A stretch of 64,000 nucleotides of DNA from Flavobacterium sp. (lineage in GTDB: Bacteria > Bacteroidota > Bacteroidia > Flavobacteriales > Flavobacteriaceae): contig NZ_JAGIAV010000002.1 in the NCBI RefSeq assembly GCF_017744675.1, positions 186,001 through 250,000 on the forward strand. The letters are read 5' to 3'. Shown here piece after piece: positions 34,160 through 43,200 of the stretch. Position 1 is the stretch's first letter, and each line of letters begins with the position of its first letter. A program made the position numbers and the translations under genes. Below the pieces are notes generated by a model. That model was not told the origin of the DNA and did no database searches. It saw only the letters and a program-made list of their open reading frames with translations.

Positions 34160-35233
34160 CTATATCTTTTCTTCTTTTAATAATTGTTTCATTGCCAAAG
34201 CGCCGCCAACAATACTTTTTACATTTTGAAATTGATTTTTCTGAAGCAATTCAGCTGCCACTTTACTTCTAATTCCAGATTGGCAGAAAACGTAAATCGT
34301 TTGACTTGAATTCAGTTTTTTTATTTCGTTCTCTAAATTCATTAACGCAATCTGAATGCTATTTTTTAATTTCATTTTTGGCAATTCGTCTTCATTACGA
34401 ACGTCTAAAAACAAAACGGCATCGTTTTCTATTTCATCCAAAAGATGTTCAAATTTTATTTCTTCTATTTGATTTTGAGCTTTATTGTATTTTTTATCAA
34501 AATCTTCTTTAGTCATTTCTACCGTTGAACTTTTTTCGAAATCATATTTCTGCTGTTCGTTTTTCAGGACATTATAAACTAATATTTTTCCGCTTAGAAC
34601 TTCTCCTATTTCGAGAATCATTTTTATGACTTCGTTGGCTTGAAACATTCCGATAATTCCAACCGAAACTCCAACGACACCAGCATCTTCACAAGTTGCT
34701 GCGTTCGAATTTTCATCTGGATACAAACATTTGTAAGTTGGTCCGTTTTGATAATTGAAAACCGAAACTTGCCCTTGAAATCTAAAAATAGAACCGTAAA
34801 CCATCGGTTTATTGGTTACAAGACAAGCATCATTGATTAAATATTTGATAAAAATATTATCTGTTGCGTCAACAATGATATCGTAATTTTCGAATAAAGA
34901 AATAGCATTTTTTCCAGATAATTTCTCCGCAAAAACATTTACCTTCACTTGCGGATTCAGTTCTGAGATCATGGCTTTGGCTTCAGCCACTTTTCCTTTC
35001 CCAACAGCCGAAGTTTTATAAATTACTTGCCTTTGAAGATTTGAAACTTCGATTAAATCATCATCTACAATCCCGATTTCGCCAATTCCTGCACCTGCTA
35101 AATAAGGCAGAATTGAGGCTGCAAGACCTCCTGCACCAATTACCAAAACTTTCGATTTCAATAATTTGTACTGGCCTGCATCTCCTATTTCAGGAAGAAT
35201 GATTTGTCGGTTATATCGTGTTGATTCTTTCAT
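34160..35233 (-). CDS. moeB: MoeB/ThiF-type adenylyltransferase with rhodanese domain
   Basis: A 357-residue two-domain protein. Residues 1-~245 are a ThiF/MoeB/HesA adenylyltransferase (nucleotide loop GAGGLAASILPYLAGAGIG, IVDDDLIEVSNLQRQ, DATDNIFIKYLIND) that activates the C-terminal Gly-Gly of MoaD. Residues ~260-357 are a rhodanese domain with catalytic Cys in YVFCQSGIRSK, which can supply the sulfur. A typical zinc CxxC pair is not obvious. Such MoeB-rhodanese fusions (MOCS3-like) join activation and sulfur transfer. It lies in the Mo-cofactor run upstream of moaE. Confidence 0.92.
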   Translation of the reverse strand: MKESTRYNRQIILPEIGDAGQYKLLKSKVLVIGAGGLAASILPYLAGAGIGEIGIVDDDLIEVSNLQRQVIYKTSAVGKGKVAEAKAMISELNPQVKVNVFAEKLSGKNAISLFENYDIIVDATDNIFIKYLINDACLVTNKPMVYGSIFRFQGQVSVFNYQNGPTYKCLYPDENSNAATCEDAGVVGVSVGIIGMFQANEVIKMILEIGEVLSGKILVYNVLKNEQQKYDFEKSSTVEMTKEDFDKKYNKAQNQIEEIKFEHLLDEIENDAVLFLDVRNEDELPKMKLKNSIQIALMNLENEIKKLNSSQTIYVFCQSGIRSKVAAELLQKNQFQNVKSIVGGALAMKQLLKEEKI

Positions 35234-35261
35234 TACTTCTTTAGCTCAGCCGTCGATTATA

Positions 35262-35405
35262 TTTTTTTTAAACACATAGAAATATAGTTTTTGCAACTTT
35301 AAAAAAGGCGTTTCACTACTCTAAATACACATAGATTATCTATGTGTGGAAACTTGTTTCTTCTAATCTCTTTTTCAAGATAAAGAACTATGTTTCTATG
35401 TTAAG
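35262..35405. repeat. 'acacatagaaatatag' inverted repeat element
   Basis: ACACATAGAAATATAG and CTATGTTTCTATG are the outer arms; ACACATAGATTATCTATGTGT is an inner hairpin, next to GGCGTTTCAC. Same family as 5940-6086 and 44836-44985. It separates moaD from moeB. Confidence 0.75.
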
Positions 35406-35416
35406 TTTTTTTCACA

Positions 35417-35656
35417 TTACCCTCCAGCAAACGGTGGCAATAAAGCCACAATATCGCTAGTCTGCAAAGTATAATCTGCCGATTTTGAAACTATTTTTTG
35501 ATTTACTGCAACGCTAAAAGTCAGTGATTCGAACTCGTATTTTTCGTTTAAATCCTGCAATAATTTTTGCAGTGATAGTTCTTCAGAAAAAGTTAGTTTT
35601 TCGAATTCACATTTTGTTTTTTCGGCAACAGCTCCAAAATATTTTACCTCGATCAT
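35417..35656 (-). CDS. moaD: Molybdopterin synthase sulfur carrier
   Basis: A 79-residue ubiquitin-like protein (MIEVKYFGAVAEKTKCEFE) with the required C-terminal Gly-Gly (ALLPPFAGG). It carries thiocarboxylate sulfur to MoaE after activation by the MoeB-rhodanese protein. It lies 1 nt after cobA on the minus strand. Confidence 0.93.
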   Translation of the reverse strand: MIEVKYFGAVAEKTKCEFEKLTFSEELSLQKLLQDLNEKYEFESLTFSVAVNQKIVSKSADYTLQTSDIVALLPPFAGG

Positions 35657-35657
35657 T

Positions 35658-36446
35658 TTATAAATTTAAATTTTGAAAAATGAATTCATCATCAAAATGT
35701 TCTTGAAAATATTCGGTCAATTTTGATGTATTTTTCACCACTTCACCAATAACAATAATAGCTGGTGATGAAATGTTTTTTTCGGATACCAATTTAGTAA
35801 TTGTGTTGATAGTTCCGATTACTTTTTGCTCTGAATTTTTCGTTCCGTTCTGAATAATCGCAACTGGAAGATCGTCTGTTCTATTCTTTTGATAAATCGA
35901 AATAATTTCATCCAGTTTATGCATTCCCATCAAAATCACTACTGTTGCAGCCGATTTTGATGCCAAATGAATATCATTCGACAATTTGTGATTGGAAGTT
36001 GTTCCTGTAATTACCCAAAAACTCTCTGCAATTTTACGTTCCGTCAGGCTAATTCCGGCACTAGCAGGAACACCCAAAGCAGACGAAATTCCTGGAACAA
36101 CAGCCGTTTCTAAACCAAATTTCACAGCATAATCAATTTCTTCGCTTCCTCTTCCAAAAACAAAAGAATCGCCGCCTTTTAAACGCACCACATGTCCGTA
36201 ACGGTTTGCCATCGAAACAATCAATTCGTTAATCTGATCTTGTGTATACGCATGGCAACCTAATCGTTTTCCAACAAAAACAATTTCTGCATTTGATGCA
36301 TATTCTAGCAACTCTTCGTTTACGAGGGCATCGTACAAAACGACATCGGCACTTTCTAAAGCTTTAATTGCTTTTAATGTGATCAATTCCACATCACCTG
36401 GACCTGCGCCTACAATCGTCAATTTTGGTGTTTTTAAACTTCGCAT
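35658..36446 (-). CDS. cobA: Uroporphyrinogen-III C-methyltransferase
   Basis: A 262-residue SUMT for the first step of siroheme synthesis. Motifs: LTIVGAGPGDVELITLKAIKAL, VLYDALVN, VVRLKGGDSFVFGRG and VPGISSALGVPASAGISLT. Siroheme is the prosthetic group of NirB, which explains its place in the Mo-cofactor run. The dehydrogenase/ferrochelatase partner (Met8/CysG-like) is not in the window. It starts 5 nt after mobA. Confidence 0.94.
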   Translation of the reverse strand: MRSLKTPKLTIVGAGPGDVELITLKAIKALESADVVLYDALVNEELLEYASNAEIVFVGKRLGCHAYTQDQINELIVSMANRYGHVVRLKGGDSFVFGRGSEEIDYAVKFGLETAVVPGISSALGVPASAGISLTERKIAESFWVITGTTSNHKLSNDIHLASKSAATVVILMGMHKLDEIISIYQKNRTDDLPVAIIQNGTKNSEQKVIGTINTITKLVSEKNISSPAIIVIGEVVKNTSKLTEYFQEHFDDEFIFQNLNL

Positions 36447-36451
36447 AGCCT

Positions 36452-37021
36452 CTAGGTTAAATTGATATTCAGGTCGTTTAATTCATCAGTAGAATTAATA
36501 TTGGTTAAATGAAAGTTTTCGCTTTCTTCGATATTGATAATCTGATGCGGCAGTTTCGCCAGCAAATCCATCATTTTTAATTCGTTTGAATCAATCGCTT
36601 CTTTAATGATTGGAACTATATTTTTAGAATAAATTCCGATTAACGGATGTGTTTTGCTTTCTGAGGCAAAAACTGTTATTTCAGCTTCTTTGGTATGTTT
36701 TGAAATTAACTCTTGCAACAATTCGGTCGAAATTAACGGAATATCACAGCTTAAAATCAGATTGAATTCGGTTTCAGAATGCGACAATGCCGTGTAAATT
36801 CCGCCCAACGGACCTTTATCTACAATTAAATCTGGAATTTTTTCATATTCCAAATAATCGTATTCTTTTGATGCCGTAACTAATTTAATGTTATCGGTAA
36901 TTGGTAAAATCGCCTGAATGATGTGCTCGATAAATGGTTTATCCTGAAACAAAACCAATCCTTTCTCTGACTGCATTCTGGTGCTTTTTCCTCCGCAAAG
37001 AATAAATACTGATATTTTCAT
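36452..37021 (-). CDS. mobA: Molybdenum cofactor guanylyltransferase
   Basis: A MobA of about 189 residues, started at 37021 (MKISVFILCGGKSTRMQSEKG); an in-frame Met seven codons upstream lies in repeat-like sequence. The nucleotide-binding motif LCGGKSTRM, DKGPLGGIYTAL and LSCDIPLIS are typical. It converts Mo-molybdopterin to the guanine dinucleotide form needed by bis-MGD enzymes such as the nitrate reductase at 25 kb. Confidence 0.92.
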   Translation of the reverse strand: MKISVFILCGGKSTRMQSEKGLVLFQDKPFIEHIIQAILPITDNIKLVTASKEYDYLEYEKIPDLIVDKGPLGGIYTALSHSETEFNLILSCDIPLISTELLQELISKHTKEAEITVFASESKTHPLIGIYSKNIVPIIKEAIDSNELKMMDLLAKLPHQIINIEESENFHLTNINSTDELNDLNINLT

Positions 37022-37024
37022 GGT

Positions 37025-37215
37025 TTCTTCTTTTTGTTTCATGTTTCACGTTTCATGTTTCAAATTTCAAGTTTCACGTTTCAAGTTTCAAGTTCCAAGT
37101 TTTCTCGGCTTGCGTTCCAGTGGCTGAAACCACTGGTTATGTTCAAAATATTTTCGTTTTCTATTTTTAACATAGCCCAAGGTTTCAACCTTGGGTACAC
37201 AATGCTCCTCATTTT
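37025..37215. repeat. Repeat mosaic before mobA
   Basis: A tandem-like CATGTTTCACGTTTCATGTTTCAAATTTC tract (given here only as a description of repeated GTTTCA words). It is followed by AACCACTGGTTATG and ACATAGCCCAAGGTTTCAACC hairpin words of the type often found in Flavobacterium intergenic DNA. No gene seen. Confidence 0.6.
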
Positions 37216-37229
37216 TTAATCTAAATTAT

Positions 37230-37976
37230 TTAAGGAAAAATCAATTTAACGCTTGCCATTAAAATCACTGTTCCTAAAACCATTTTTAATGTTCTGTTCG
37301 AAAAAGAACCGCTTCCGTAAAATCCGCCTAGCATTCCTCCGATAACTGCAATCGGAACTAAATAGAAACTTTCCATCGGAATTGTTTTTCCTCCTAGAAA
37401 GAATCCTAACATCCCAGCGAAAGAATTCACAAAAATGAATAAACTCGAAATTGCTGCTGATTCTTTAACCGAAGCCCATCCTAAAAACAATAGAATCGGA
37501 CTTAAAATAATTCCGCCGCCAATGCCTAACATTCCAGATAATAATCCGATAGCAAAACCAATGGTTAAGGCAAACGGAAGATTGATTTTTACTTCTTCTT
37601 TTTCTTTAAAATTAAATACCCCAAACAACCTCAACGCTGCAAAAACGAGTACAAGTCCTAAAACAATTTTATAAATCGCATTATCTAAAGTGATAAAACC
37701 TCCGATAAATGCCGCTGGAATCGACGCAATGGCAAACGGGTAAAAGAGTTTAGGCTTGAAATAATTATTTTTATAGTAAAACAAAAACGAAATACTAGAA
37801 ACAAACAAGTTTAGAAGCAACGCCGATGGTTTCATAATTGAAACCGGAAATGCAAAAATGCTCATCAACGCCAAATATCCTGAAGCTCCGCCATGTCCAA
37901 CGCTAGAATATAAAAATGCAATTACAATTAAGGCAAAGCTGAATAATAGTATATTTTCGGAACTTAGAAGATTCAT
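37230..37976 (-). CDS. TauE/SafE-family anion exporter
   Basis: A 248-residue membrane protein with about eight hydrophobic segments and the TauE/SafE internal repeat: SSVGHGGASGYLALMSIF near residue 25 and GMLGIGGGIILSPILLFLGW near 150. The family exports sulfite, sulfoacetate and other small anions. Its place between moeA and mobA suggests handling of nitrite, sulfite or molybdenum-related anions, but that is inference. Confidence 0.85.
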   Translation of the reverse strand: MNLLSSENILLFSFALIVIAFLYSSVGHGGASGYLALMSIFAFPVSIMKPSALLLNLFVSSISFLFYYKNNYFKPKLFYPFAIASIPAAFIGGFITLDNAIYKIVLGLVLVFAALRLFGVFNFKEKEEVKINLPFALTIGFAIGLLSGMLGIGGGIILSPILLFLGWASVKESAAISSLFIFVNSFAGMLGFFLGGKTIPMESFYLVPIAVIGGMLGGFYGSGSFSNRTLKMVLGTVILMASVKLIFP

Positions 37977-38098
37977 TTTTTTTGTTTGTTTTTGTTTTTG
38001 TTTTTGTTTGTTTCAGGTTTCAAGTTAAATGCGATATGTTTTTATTTATATAGCGCTCTTTATTCTTTATTCTTTATTCTTTATTCTTCAAAAAAACT

Positions 38099-39271
38099 CT
38101 AATCAATAGGCAGAATCGTAACCGACGCGCCTTTCTTTATACTTTCTATATCATGCGGAACGATTACTAAGCCATTCGCTACAGCGAAAGAATTCAGCAT
38201 GGCAGAACTTTGTCCGTCCAGAATTTCAACACTATTTTCATTGTACAATGCTTTTAAGAAAAGTGTTTTTCCGGTTGCATTCGTTATATCGTTATCTAGT
38301 TTTCGAACAATTTTCGGCAGGTGCGTATTAGAGAATCCCATTTTGTTTTTGACTGCAGGATATACATAAATATAAAAATTAGTCAATGATGACGCTGGAT
38401 TTCCTGGAAGCGCAAATACCAAAGTATCTTTTTTAGCTCCAAAAAACATTGGTTTTCCTGGTTTCTGATTGATCTTGTAAAAAAGTTCTTCAACTCCATT
38501 TTTCAATAACGCGTCTTTTACAAAATCATAATCTCCTACTGAAATTCCGCCAGAAATTAATACAATATCGTTCTTTTTTAAGATTGGCTGCAACGCTTTC
38601 TTTGTCGCTTTTAAATTGTCTTTAACTGTATGAACTTTTATTTTAGTAATTCCGATCGTCTGAAGCGCAGCTTGCAGCATTACGGAATTACTTTCGTAAA
38701 TTTTTCCTTTCGGAAGTTTTTTACCCGGTTTTACCAATTCGTTTCCTGTCACTAAAATAGCCACTTTAGGCTTTCTGTAAACCGTTATTTCTGTTATTCC
38801 TAAACAGGCTAAAAAACCAATTGCTGCTGGAGTAATTAAGGTATTGGCATCAAAAACAAGATCTTCTGCATTAATCTGTTCGCCTTTACTTCTTACATTG
38901 GCAAAAGTTTCTGGCATTTTTGCAATTAAAATAGAATCTCCATTTACCATTACATCCTCTTGCATTACTACAGTATCTGCATTTTTAGGAACATAAGCTC
39001 CAGTAAAAATACGAACAGCTTCGTTTTCTTTTAGTTTTATATTCTTATGGTCTCCTGCCTGAGAAATTCCCACGATGTCGAATTGATGTCTAATAGAACG
39101 AGTAAAAGCATAGCCATCCATGGCAGATTGGCGAAATGGAGGCATTGAAATTGGCGAATAAATCGTTTCTGCCAAAATATATCCTAATGCCTTATGAACA
39201 GGTATTTTTTGAGTTGACAAAACGGAACTATTTGCTGCTACAATTTCTAGCGCTTCTTTTACTTCTATCAT
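38099..39271 (-). CDS. moeA: Molybdopterin molybdotransferase
   Basis: A 390-residue MoeA that inserts molybdate into adenylated molybdopterin. Motifs: PPFRQSAMDGYAF, RIFTGAYVPKNADTVVMQED, SGGISVGDYDFVKDAL and ALPGNPASSLTNFY. It is the first gene of the minus-strand Mo-cofactor run and has the nitrate-box promoter at 39290-39316, so the run is probably coregulated with nirB, narK and nasA. Confidence 0.95.
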   Translation of the reverse strand: MIEVKEALEIVAANSSVLSTQKIPVHKALGYILAETIYSPISMPPFRQSAMDGYAFTRSIRHQFDIVGISQAGDHKNIKLKENEAVRIFTGAYVPKNADTVVMQEDVMVNGDSILIAKMPETFANVRSKGEQINAEDLVFDANTLITPAAIGFLACLGITEITVYRKPKVAILVTGNELVKPGKKLPKGKIYESNSVMLQAALQTIGITKIKVHTVKDNLKATKKALQPILKKNDIVLISGGISVGDYDFVKDALLKNGVEELFYKINQKPGKPMFFGAKKDTLVFALPGNPASSLTNFYIYVYPAVKNKMGFSNTHLPKIVRKLDNDITNATGKTLFLKALYNENSVEILDGQSSAMLNSFAVANGLVIVPHDIESIKKGASVTILPID

Positions 39272-39289
39272 TTTTTCTTATTATAAAAC

Positions 39290-39316
39290 TAAGTAAAAAT
39301 ACTTAATACAAATATA
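39290..39316 (-). promoter_or_regulatory. moeA promoter with nitrate box
   Basis: On the minus strand the -7 box TATATTTG (39309-39316) is followed by the palindrome TAAGTA-N4-TACTTA (39290-39305), which would overlap the start site. That position suggests repression or a different geometry from nasA. Confidence 0.55.
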
Positions 39317-39676
39317 AGTATTTATCATTAGGTTGGTTAAAAATTTAAGTTTCTTTTTAAGAGTCTATAAAATTACTCTAATTTATTCAAAATCAACTTT
39401 AAATTTAGATTTAGATTTTACAAATTAAAGTAGCCAAACTGGCATTTTACGACTTTTTAAATCTATTTCTTCAATTAAGAAATCTATTTAAAGCTTTTCT
39501 AGCGTTTAAAAATAAGTATAAAATACTACAATTTTAATTACCAGCTAAACTTTTTTTTAACATTTGTTTCAAACTCCAATATAGCGTTAAGTCTTTTAAA
39601 ATAAGGCAACACACAAGTATATAGCTCTTACACCACCTTTACAAAAGCATATTTTTCAAAAAAAAATCAACAAACT
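39317..39676. other. AT-rich intergenic region without a gene
   Basis: 360 bases between the divergent moeA and SusC units. I see only AT-rich DNA with scattered TTTAAA words and no credible ORF, repeat or RNA gene. Confidence 0.5.
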
Positions 39677-39731
39677 TTTGGTTTTTATTATATAAAATTT
39701 AACTTTGTCTATAGGATTAGTAGAGTTTAAA
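39677..39731 (+). promoter_or_regulatory. Sulfur-leader promoter and start-site element, copy 1
   Basis: TTTG (39677-39680), 19 nt, TAACTTTG (39700-39707), then TCTATAGGATTAGTAGAG and TTTAAA (39708-39731) over the expected start site. The element contains a loose inverted repeat CTAT-N7-GTAG. The same arrangement, with identical spacing, stands at 54191 and 61212. Confidence 0.85.
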
Positions 39732-39762
39732 AATAATATTTCAAACCATAAAAACTATTATT

Positions 39763-39849
39763 GTGAAAACAACAGAAAGCATATCGCATTACATTCTTCC
39801 TAAAAATTACACTTATAACACTATTTGTTGTATGTGTATCTGTTGTTAA
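39763..39849 (+). CDS. Cys-rich leader peptide, copy 1 (28 aa)
   Basis: A GTG-started 28-codon ORF, too short for routine calling. The peptide begins MKTTESISHY, continues ILPKNYTYNT and ends ICCMCICC. Two paralogues at 54262 and 61284 have exactly the same length and align without gaps (MKT start, SH, PKN/PKK, TYN, MC, CC end). Several differences are synonymous (TAC/TAT, ACT/ACA, ACT/ACG, TGT/TGC), which supports translation. The Cys codons form the 3' arm of a conserved hairpin (39811-39820 with 39826-39835). It precedes the first SusC/SusD-sulfatase operon. Ribosome stalling on Cys codons at low cysteine is the simplest model; a thiol- or metal-sensing peptide is an alternative. No ATG or Shine-Dalgarno is present. 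Confidence 0.72.
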   Translation: MKTTESISHYILPKNYTYNTICCMCICC

Positions 39850-40036
39850 TAATCTACTTTTTTATTTTGTTTGCCTTTAGAGTACATATCGAAGCAAATC
39901 ATAAAAAACACCACCAAAAATATTTACTGGATTTAACTAAAGAATTCTTCCGATGCATTCAAATGTATGGGGTCAGATTCTTGAAAGTATATCTAATATT
40001 CAACATTTTAAATAACTAACAACTAAAAAAACTAAA

Positions 40037-40069
40037 ATGAAAACAATGCAAACCTGTTGCTGTAAATAA
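40037..40069 (+). CDS. Second short Cys ORF in SusC leader 1 (MKTMQTCCCK)
   Basis: A ten-codon ORF from ATG to TAA encoding three consecutive Cys. The codons TGT TGC TGT are complementary (with one G:U pair) to CGGCAACAG in the following hairpin, so translation could change that fold. A ten-codon ORF lies at the same place in copy 2 but has one Cys only. Confidence 0.4.
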   Translation: MKTMQTCCCK

Positions 40070-40074
40070 AAAAA

Positions 40075-40143
40075 GCCATTTCTGCGGCAACAGAAATGGC
40101 AAGGCTTAAAGAACATTTATCACTAAATCAAGAACACTTTTAG
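40075..40143 (+). promoter_or_regulatory. Start-sequestering hairpin and uORF (MARLKEHLSL type), copy 1
   Basis: GCCATTTCTG (40075-40084) pairs perfectly with CAGAAATGGC (40091-40100), which contains the ATG of a 15-codon ORF (40096-40143, MARLKEHLSLNQEHF). The first ten residues are conserved in copy 2 with two synonymous changes (AGG/AGA, CTT/CTC), arguing for translation. Its stop touches a second hairpin, GAGTGCTG/CAGTGCTC (40143-40164). SusC starts 60 nt after the stop. Confidence 0.5.
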
Positions 40144-40202
40144 AGTGCTGTATAAACAGTGCTCAGGGCGTCTTGTTAATTACTTAAAACCAACACAAAG
40201 AA

Positions 40203-43200
40203 ATGAAAAAAAAGTTAAACATACACATACTGCTGTTTCTACTCTTGACAACGGCAGGAATACAAGCCCAGAATACCACCCCACTTATTCAATCCAAACT
40301 AGACGGAACTGTTGTAGATGCTATTACAAATCAGCCAATTATAGGAGCTTCTGTTACGATTAAAGGAACAACGCACGGAGTTGTGACAGATACAGAGGGA
40401 AAATTTTATTTTCAGACGGGACAGAAATTTCCTTATACTTTGATTGTAAGTTACATCGGATATAAAAAACTAGAAATAGTTGTGGAGAAAAATCCAGTTA
40501 TTATTAATCTTAAAGAAGAACGCCAAGAACTAGACGAACTAGTTGTTGTGGGTTACGGAACTCAAAAGAGAAAAGACATTACAGGATCTGTGGCTTCGGT
40601 TCCAAAAGCCAATTTGTCTCAGGTAACTTCTTCTGCAGACAATTTATTAAGAGGTGCTGTAGCCGGAGTTGTAGTTACACAAAGTTCTGGCCGTCCAGGC
40701 GCTTCTTCAAGTGTACGTATTCGCGGAGGAAACTCGATTACTGCTGGTAACGAACCGCTTTATGTGGTTGACGGAATCTTAATTTACAACGATAACAGCA
40801 ATAGTTCGGCAGGAGTAACTTATGCAGGTGCCTCTGTAAACGTTCTTTCTACTATTAATCCTGCTGATATTGAGTCTATAGAAGTTCTGAAAGACGCCTC
40901 GGCAACTGCTATTTATGGTTCTCGTGGTGCAAATGGTGTTGTAATTATTACGACTAAAAAAGGAACAAAAGGACAAGATAATATTTCGTACCAAGGCTAT
41001 TTCGGATTCCAAAATATTTCAAAGAAATTAAGACTAATGAACGCTAGCGAATGGGCAAGTTTAAGAAACGACGTTCAGGCTAGTATTGGTCAGGCTCCTT
41101 CTTTTTCTCCTGCGCAAATCGAAGCTTTAAAAACTTCTGGAAATTACGATTGGCAATCGGCAGCTTTTGTTACTGCAGCACCTGTTCAAAATCATAATTT
41201 ATCTTTCTCTGGAGGTGACGAAAAATCAAGATATGCCGTTTCTGCTGGGTATTTTGATCAGGATGGTATCGTTTTAGGATCTGATTTTAAACGTATTTCG
41301 CTTCGTGCCAACTATGAAAGAAACTATTCTCAAAAATTTAAATTTGGCGTAAATGCCAACTACACCAATTCAATTGCAAATGGTGTGGGAACCAATGGAG
41401 GTGCAGCAGCCGGAAGAAACCCAAACCCATTGGTTAGTGTGGTTTTGAATGCTCCAGTAGTCCCTATTAAAAATGCAGACGGAAGCTATAATGTAACCAA
41501 CAATCCTTATGCAACTTCTGTAAATGGATATGTTCCAAATCCGATTAATGATTTGGATAATACGACAAACGAAACCAAATTAAACCGAATCTTAACGAGT
41601 TTATTTGGCGAATATAAATTCAATAAAGAATTAACAGCAAAAGTGGCAGTAAGCGGTGACGTTTTAAATACAAAACAAAATTACTACGCACCATCGAACA
41701 CTACTACAGGTGCAGGAACAAAAGGATTAGCTTCTATTGGAGAAAGATTAGTGACTTCTGTTTTAAATGAAAACACGCTTACCTATAACACCAATTTCGG
41801 TCAAGATCATAAATTCACCGCTTTAGGAGGATACACGCTTCAATATACAAAAGGTGAAGTGGTCAATGCAGGAGCACAAACTTTTGTAAATGACAATACA
41901 ACTTACAATTCCATTCAGGATGGTGTTGCCGTAAAACCATATAGTGAAGCTTATGAAAGCGTACTAAAATCTTGGCTGGCCAGAGTAAACTATTCTTATA
42001 AAGGAAAATACAATTTCACATTATCTGGTCGTGCAGACGGTTCTTCTAGATTTGGTTCAGAATCGCTTTGGGGCTACTTCCCTTCTGCTGGATTTTCTTG
42101 GAATATTACTGATGAAGAATTTGCCAACAACATAAAAGGCGTAACGGAAGCAAAACTGAGAATTACAGCGGGAACAACAGGAAACCAAGAAATTGGAAAT
42201 TACCTTCCGCTAGCTTCAATGGGTTCTGTAAATTATTCTTTTGGAGGAACTTTATATACAGGTCTTGCTCCTACTCGATTGGCAAATCCAGATTTGAAAT
42301 GGGAAAAAACAAATCAGTATAATGTTGGATTGGATTTATCCTTATTAGACCGAAAAATCAATTTTGTTTTTGATGTGTATTACAAAAAGACAAAAGATTT
42401 ATTAATCAACGTTCCAGTGCCTTTGAGTTCTGGTTATGCAACAGTGCTTCAAAATATTGGCGGAGTTGAAAATAAAGGTTTCGAATTTGGTTTAACGACA
42501 GAAAATGTAAAAACAGAAAACTTTGCTTGGAATTCTAATCTTGTGTTTTCTCTTAACCGAAATAAAGTTACTGAGATTGGAAATGGTGTAGATCAGTTTT
42601 TTCCAGTAGTGCCAAACGGTTCTTTATTGCAACAGCAGCCTGTCACAGTAAAAGTAGGTTTGCCATTAGGAACTTTCTGGGGATACAGAACGAACGGAAT
42701 TTTCCAGACTCAGGAAGAAGTCAACACACAGCCAAAAATCAACAGTTTGGCCAACACAAAAGTGGGAGACAGAAAATATGTTGATACAAACGGAGATGGT
42801 GTAATTACAGCTCTTGATAAAGGAAATCTAGGAACTTCTCAGCCAAAATTTGTTGGAAGTTTCAGTAACACAGTTTCGTACAATGACTTTGATTTGAATT
42901 TCTCTTTTCAAGGAGCTTATGGAGGAAAAATCTTCAATGCTTTAAATCAGCAATTAGAAATTTCTACACTTGGAACTAACGCGGCAGCCACTTTAAATGA
43001 CCGTTGGACACCAACAAATCCAAGTAATGAAATTCCGAGAGCTTCTAGTTCGCCGCTTGGAATTGTTTCTGAACGCTACGTAGAAGATGCTTCTTTCCTA
43101 AGATTAAAATTAATCACTTTAGGATATACTTTGCCAAAAAGCACTTCTAAAAAATTAGGTGTAAAAGCGGTAAAAATATATGTATCAGCAGAAAATCTAG

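Noticed and set aside
39825..40019. A 64-codon hydrophobic ORF overlapping the first Cys-rich leader in another frame
   Set aside because: It is not conserved in the other two leaders, starts inside the leader ORF, and its hydrophobicity follows from T-rich DNA. The 28-codon frame explains the region better.
40075..40100. Hairpin before SusC as a classical intrinsic terminator
   Set aside because: The stem is strong but no T-run follows (AAGGCTTAAAG), so rho-independent termination is unlikely; sequestration of the ATG in its 3' arm is a better reading.
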